The notes under the pieces: model-generated | What the model was told of the DNA's origin: nothing | The model's database searches: none | Seen by the model: only the letters and a program-made list of their open reading frames with translations | Shown here: positions 60,464 through 64,000 of the stretch, piece after piece | Numbering within the stretch: position 1 is the stretch's first letter | How the letters are laid out: each line of letters starts with the position of its first letter | Program-made: the position numbers and the translations under genes | Origin: JALZUV01 sp963837025 | GTDB taxonomy: Bacteria > Pseudomonadota > Alphaproteobacteria > Rickettsiales > JALZUV01 | Direction of reading: 5' to 3' | Length of the DNA: 64,000 nt | Assembly: GCA_963837025.1 (NCBI GenBank) | Contig: CAWILT010000001.1 | Span: forward strand, 1,036,793-1,100,792

Positions 60464-62206
60464 ATGACTAACCCTATTCATACTGATTCGAGCAAGGCTA
60501 ACGCTGATTCTGCCTTGCAAAACTGGCACGCTATGGCACCCGGCATGGATAATACTCTCGCGCATTTAGCGCTCACTTCAGCCGATACCATTTTATATCA
60601 ATGGAATATGAAAACAGGCCGTTTAACGTTTAGTCAAAACATTGCGGATGTTTTACCCAGCCCACTGGAATTACCCCGCACGATTGACGATTGGCAAATG
60701 CTGATTGACCCACAAGATTTAAACATGTGGCACATGAATATTAAAGAGTGGAAAGAGCAACAAGGCCGTTTTGAAATGCGCTATCGAATTGATACAGGCG
60801 AATCGGTGGTTTGGGTCAAACATAGTGTCATGAACCAATTGGATAATGATGTTTTAATTGGTGTCATTGGTTTCAATTGTATGCCCCCACGCGGCGCAGA
60901 TTTAACCCAATCTGATTTGAGCGAATTGTTTAAAAAAGATAATAACTCAAAAGCGCGTCGTATGATTAATGCCGGTGAATTTATTTGCCAGCTTGATCAC
61001 TACCAACATACGGCGAACCCAAAATCAGGTCTTGGCAGCGTGATGATTATTGCCATCACCAGCATGCCCATGATTGCGCAAGCCTTTGGCCAAAGCGCAG
61101 TAGAAACCGTAATGGAAGAGCTAGAAGATTGTTTAAAAAATTTATTAGGAAACGAAACATTACTCTTCCGCATCAACCGCGATCAATTCGGCTTAATTTT
61201 TAATGATTTTAGCGAAATAACCATCGAACCAACCGTTGAAACTATCAATCAAACCATTCGCGACTATGGTGTGCATTCCAGTGTAGGTGCTATTCACACC
61301 AGCAGTGTATGTGGCTATAAAAGCTTTACTCTAAAGCAAGATGATGCAGCAACCCTTATTGATCGCGCTTACAGCTTCTTAAACCGTACACCAGGCATGT
61401 TAAATGCTGCACTCATGCAAGAAACTGAAGATAGCGTGATGGCGCGCCAGCAAATGGGTTTGGCTAACTATCTCACCAAAGCATTACGTGAAGACAAACT
61501 GCGCCTTGCTTACCAACCTATTATTGATTCTAAAACAGGCGATGTGGCCTATTATGAAGCACTACTACGTCTGGTAGATGAAAAGGGCCGCATCAGTTCG
61601 GCTGGCGCGCTTATACCCGTAGCTGAGCGTATGGGATTAATCGATATGGTTGATCGTCGCGTGTTAGAGATGGTTTATAAAGAACTCGATACTTACCCCA
61701 CCGTCAAACTGGCGCTTAATGTATCCAACCTCACAACCGAAAATCCGGAATGGCTTAGCCATGCGCAAGATCTGCTACGTGATCGACCTGATATTTCATC
61801 TCGCCTCACTATCGAAATTACCGAAACCGCAGCGCAGCGCGATTTACGCCGCACCGCCTATTTTGTAGCCATGGTGCAAGATTTAGGCTGCTTGGTTTCA
61901 CTCGATGATTTTGGTTCCGGCTATACCAGTTTCCGTCAGCTCAAAACCCTATCGGTAGATAGTGTAAAAATTGATGGTGCATTCATTCGCGATTTAACCG
62001 ATAGCGCCGATAACCGCTTTTTTGTTAAAACTCTATTGGAATTTACCGAGCTTTTCGGCCTTAAATCCGTTGCGGAATATGTTGAAACGGGTGAAGGCGC
62101 AAAATTGCTTATGGAGCTTGGGGTTGATTATATGCAAGGCTACTATTTCGGAAAACCCGAAAATCAGCGTAGCTGGCTAGCTGAAGGCGAATATAAACCC
62201 AGCTAG
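60464..62206 (+). CDS. PAS / degenerate GGDEF / EAL cyclic-di-GMP protein
   Basis: 580 residues, no membrane helix. PAS-like domain about 30-140 (TILYQWNMKTGRLTFS), then a degenerate GGDEF domain about 165-330 whose catalytic motif is RDQFG instead of GGDEF, and an EAL domain about 345-570. EAL residues: YYEALLRL, ALNVSN, IEITETA, LDDFGSGYTSF, KIDGAFI, VAEYVE. All look intact, so it is probably an active c-di-GMP phosphodiesterase with a dead GGDEF. A distant AAGGAG lies 25 bases up; start uncertain. Confidence 0.9.
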   Translation: MTNPIHTDSSKANADSALQNWHAMAPGMDNTLAHLALTSADTILYQWNMKTGRLTFSQNIADVLPSPLELPRTIDDWQMLIDPQDLNMWHMNIKEWKEQQGRFEMRYRIDTGESVVWVKHSVMNQLDNDVLIGVIGFNCMPPRGADLTQSDLSELFKKDNNSKARRMINAGEFICQLDHYQHTANPKSGLGSVMIIAITSMPMIAQAFGQSAVETVMEELEDCLKNLLGNETLLFRINRDQFGLIFNDFSEITIEPTVETINQTIRDYGVHSSVGAIHTSSVCGYKSFTLKQDDAATLIDRAYSFLNRTPGMLNAALMQETEDSVMARQQMGLANYLTKALREDKLRLAYQPIIDSKTGDVAYYEALLRLVDEKGRISSAGALIPVAERMGLIDMVDRRVLEMVYKELDTYPTVKLALNVSNLTTENPEWLSHAQDLLRDRPDISSRLTIEITETAAQRDLRRTAYFVAMVQDLGCLVSLDDFGSGYTSFRQLKTLSVDSVKIDGAFIRDLTDSADNRFFVKTLLEFTELFGLKSVAEYVETGEGAKLLMELGVDYMQGYYFGKPENQRSWLAEGEYKPS

Positions 62207-62241
62207 ATTTTCATGGTATTTGCCGTTATAGATTTAACGCT

Positions 62242-62934
62242 ATGGCAAACCCACCAAAACCAACCATTTTAATCACAGGCGGCGCGCGGCGCATTGGTGC
62301 AGCACTCGCACGCCATTTTGCGCAAAATGGTTATCATATTGCTTTGCATTATCGTCATTCAGAAACCGAAGCTAAAGCCCTCGCCAATGAAATTGACGCA
62401 ACGCTTTTTCAAGCCAATTTGCTGGATACTAATGCCGCAAAAAATTTAATTGCTGAAGTGACAGCGCAATGCCCGAACCTTACAACGCTCATCAACAATG
62501 CATCTACTTTCCGCCGTGCGCATCTTGCTGAATCAAGCGATGCGAGCATAGCAGAAGATTTGGCCATCAATTTAAGCACACCGCTAAATTTGATGCGTGA
62601 ATTTGCAGCATCAGTGCCAAATGGCTCAATCATCAATATGGTAGATACGGCTATTCACACCACCCATCCCGCATATTTTGCTTATTTAATCGCTAAAAAG
62701 GGGTTGAGCGAAGCCACATTAATGGCCGCGCGCGAATATAATGGCCGCGTTCGCGTCAACGCGCTGTGCCTCGGGCATATCTTACCCACCGAAGGTGATG
62801 ATGCTTATGAGCCTAAACATCAACCGGTTAAACCAACGGTGCAGCAGGTGGTTGATGCGGCCTACCTACTGGCTACCAACACCAGTTATATAGGCCAAAT
62901 TTTAAAAATTGATGGCGGGCAATCGGTGTTATGA
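62242..62934 (+). CDS. Short-chain dehydrogenase, pteridine reductase/FolM-like
   Basis: 230 residues. Rossmann loop TGGARRIGAALARHF with the RR-I-G of pteridine reductases, NNAS, and catalytic YLIAK. The serine of the classical triad is unclear (INMVDTA). Overlaps folB by four bases, suggesting a role in tetrahydro-folate/monapterin reduction. Confidence 0.88.
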   Translation: MANPPKPTILITGGARRIGAALARHFAQNGYHIALHYRHSETEAKALANEIDATLFQANLLDTNAAKNLIAEVTAQCPNLTTLINNASTFRRAHLAESSDASIAEDLAINLSTPLNLMREFAASVPNGSIINMVDTAIHTTHPAYFAYLIAKKGLSEATLMAAREYNGRVRVNALCLGHILPTEGDDAYEPKHQPVKPTVQQVVDAAYLLATNTSYIGQILKIDGGQSVL

Positions 62935-63290
62935 GTCACTTGTTTACGCTGCAACTAAACCAGCTTATCCTAAATGCTAAATTAGGCGTATTTGAATGGG
63001 AACGCGAGGCAGCGCGAGAATTTAAAGTTGATATCAACCTCTTAATCTCTGCTGATGCAGAGATTGCAAAGGATGATTTAGCAGCAACATTAGATTATGC
63101 GCAGGTGGAATCTTTTATTATCATTCATGCAGCTTCGCAAGAATGGCAATTAATTGAACGGCTAATCACCTCTATCACCCACCATTTAATACAGCAATTT
63201 TCGCGCATTCAGATGGTGGATATTACGTTTTATAAACCTCAAGCATTGGAGCAATGCGATATTGCGGTGTGCTATCAACAAAGCCGCTAG
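62931..63290 (+). CDS. folB: Dihydroneopterin aldolase FolB
   Basis: 119 residues. Cleaves dihydroneopterin to hydroxymethyl-dihydropterin. LNAKLGVFEWEREAAREFKVDI with its glutamate, ATLDYAQVES, LIERLITSI and the ending DITFYKPQALEQCDIAVCY. ATGA overlap with the reductase gene. Confidence 0.92.
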   Translation: MSHLFTLQLNQLILNAKLGVFEWEREAAREFKVDINLLISADAEIAKDDLAATLDYAQVESFIIIHAASQEWQLIERLITSITHHLIQQFSRIQMVDITFYKPQALEQCDIAVCYQQSR

Positions 63291-63566
63291 CTAATCGTCT
63301 TTAGTGACTGGCTCTTTGTCATCAATGACTTCAAATTCGGCTTCTACCACCTCATAATCGCCATCAATGGTGGGGCTTGGGGGTTCCTGATGCATCCCCA
63401 TCTGGCTAATATCATTGATAATTTCTTTGTTGCGTAGTTTGAAATAAATCAAAAACGCAATGCCCAACACAATTAACACGCCAAATACAATAAGCCCTGC
63501 CGTTAAAGCAAAAAATAGCAGTGCCGCACTGATGATAAACATCACAATATTTCGAATAATCGTCAT
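63291..63566 (-). CDS. Orphan single-pass membrane protein after fliP
   Basis: 91 residues. One or two N-terminal membrane helices (IVMFIISAALLFFALTAGLIVFGVLIVLGIAFLIYF) followed by a short acidic tail (DYEVVEAEFEVIDDKEPV). ATG overlaps the fliP stop (ATGA), so it is co-translated with fliP. Unknown; a flagellar role is only suggested by position. Confidence 0.65.
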   Translation of the reverse strand: MTIIRNIVMFIISAALLFFALTAGLIVFGVLIVLGIAFLIYFKLRNKEIINDISQMGMHQEPPSPTIDGDYEVVEAEFEVIDDKEPVTKDD

Positions 63567-64000
63567 AATCCATAGCTCCTAACTAAGCTGCCAATCAGCA
63601 TATACCAGCCATCGACTAAAACAAAGAAAATCAGTTTAAAGGGTAACGATATCAACACCGGAGGCAACATCATCATACCCATGGCCATCAATGTTGAGGC
63701 CACCAACATATCAATCACCAAAAACGGCACAAAAAGCAAAAACCCTATCTCGAACGATCGTTTAAGCTCGCTTATCATAAATGCAGGAATCAAAATCTGA
63801 TAGGGCGTCATAAGCGGGTCTTCCACCGTTTCAATTTCTGCCATATTCATAAATAGTGATAAATCTTTATCGCGAACATGCACCAACATAAATTCGCGAA
63901 ATGGTTGCGCCGCGCGCTCCATCGCTTCTTGCTCGCCGATGGATTCCTCAATCAGGGGCAAAATACCTTGCTCATACGATTTTTCAAAAGTGGGCATCAT
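63563..64000 (-). CDS. fliP: Flagellar export apparatus protein FliP (N-terminus cut)
   Basis: The C-terminal 145 residues of FliP, core of the type III flagellar export gate; the N-terminus lies right of the window. Recognisable: AAQPFREFMLVHVRDKDLSLF, ILIPAFMISELKRSFEIGFLLFVPFLVIDMLVAS, MALGMMMLPP-like (MAMGMMMLPPVLISLPFK) and FVLVDGWYMLIGSLV. ATGA overlap with the downstream orphan. Confidence 0.95.
   Translation of the reverse strand: MMPTFEKSYEQGILPLIEESIGEQEAMERAAQPFREFMLVHVRDKDLSLFMNMAEIETVEDPLMTPYQILIPAFMISELKRSFEIGFLLFVPFLVIDMLVASTLMAMGMMMLPPVLISLPFKLIFFVLVDGWYMLIGSLVRSYGL

Overview
The window reads as chromosome from a flagellated alphaproteobacterium of moderate, slightly AT-leaning composition. 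Pointers to that class are FliX (an alphaproteobacterial flagellar regulator), a DksA with a reduced cysteine set, an ELM1-family protein next to waaA/lpxK, the zinc-ribbon/hpt pair divergent from ftsE, PhoX, and the proteobacterial-type GshA. There is no insertion sequence, phage block or CRISPR array. Many short lineage-specific genes of unknown function are scattered between housekeeping genes, which suggests a deep or poorly sampled lineage; I cannot name the species.

Layout. 1-1.7 kb: end of rsfS, then minus-strand orphan genes. 1.7-10.6 kb: ThiF/MoeB-like E1 enzyme, tolB-pal-cpoB, tilS, ftsH, glmM, thiD. 10.6-22.6 kb: GlsB-like membrane protein, three prepilin-like genes, uvrB, fpr, HerA-like NTPase, thiG, yciB, phoB and phoX. 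22.6-32.2 kb (mostly minus): sucA and sucD with orphan genes between them, a LysR regulator, trxB and a 2-Cys peroxiredoxin. 32.5-40.7 kb: ELM1-like gene, a three-cassette tandem array, waaA-lpxK-acyltransferase (lipid A/Kdo), and a YgjP-like peptidase. 40.7-48.5 kb: dnaG-rpoD, M16 peptidase, LOG-family protein, fliX, tRNA-Arg(ACG), rpmJ. 48.5-57.4 kb: desaturase, a frameshifted membrane/SRPBCC gene, ftsE, zinc-ribbon protein, hpt, fadD, dksA, and gmk-PCu(A)C-SCO1. 57.4-64 kb: gshA-rsmE, ubiA, an EAL protein, a FolM-like reductase with folB, and the end of fliP.

The most unusual region is 34031-35741 on the minus strand. It holds three tandem cassettes with the same plan: a direct repeat TTGTCAT-N4-TTGTCAT (PHO-box-like); about 43 bases later a conserved, branched RNA structure ending in a U-tract; 17-20 bases later the ATG of a gene whose N-terminus is a membrane segment; then a hairpin terminator abutting the next cassette's box. 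The RNA fold is supported by compensatory changes between copies, and every imperfect pair becomes G-U only if the minus strand is the RNA. The U-tract makes it look like an attenuator, or the 3' end of three sibling small RNAs. PhoB and PhoX are encoded in the same window, and the phoX promoter region carries a similar half-site, so a phosphate-starvation link is a reasonable but untested inference. Similar boxes lie near other orphan genes here.

Several genes appear without their usual partners nearby: tolB-pal without tolQRA, ftsE without ftsX, sucA/sucD without sucB/sucC, phoB without phoR, prepilins without a pilus assembly cluster. This suggests a rearranged genome with dispersed operons.
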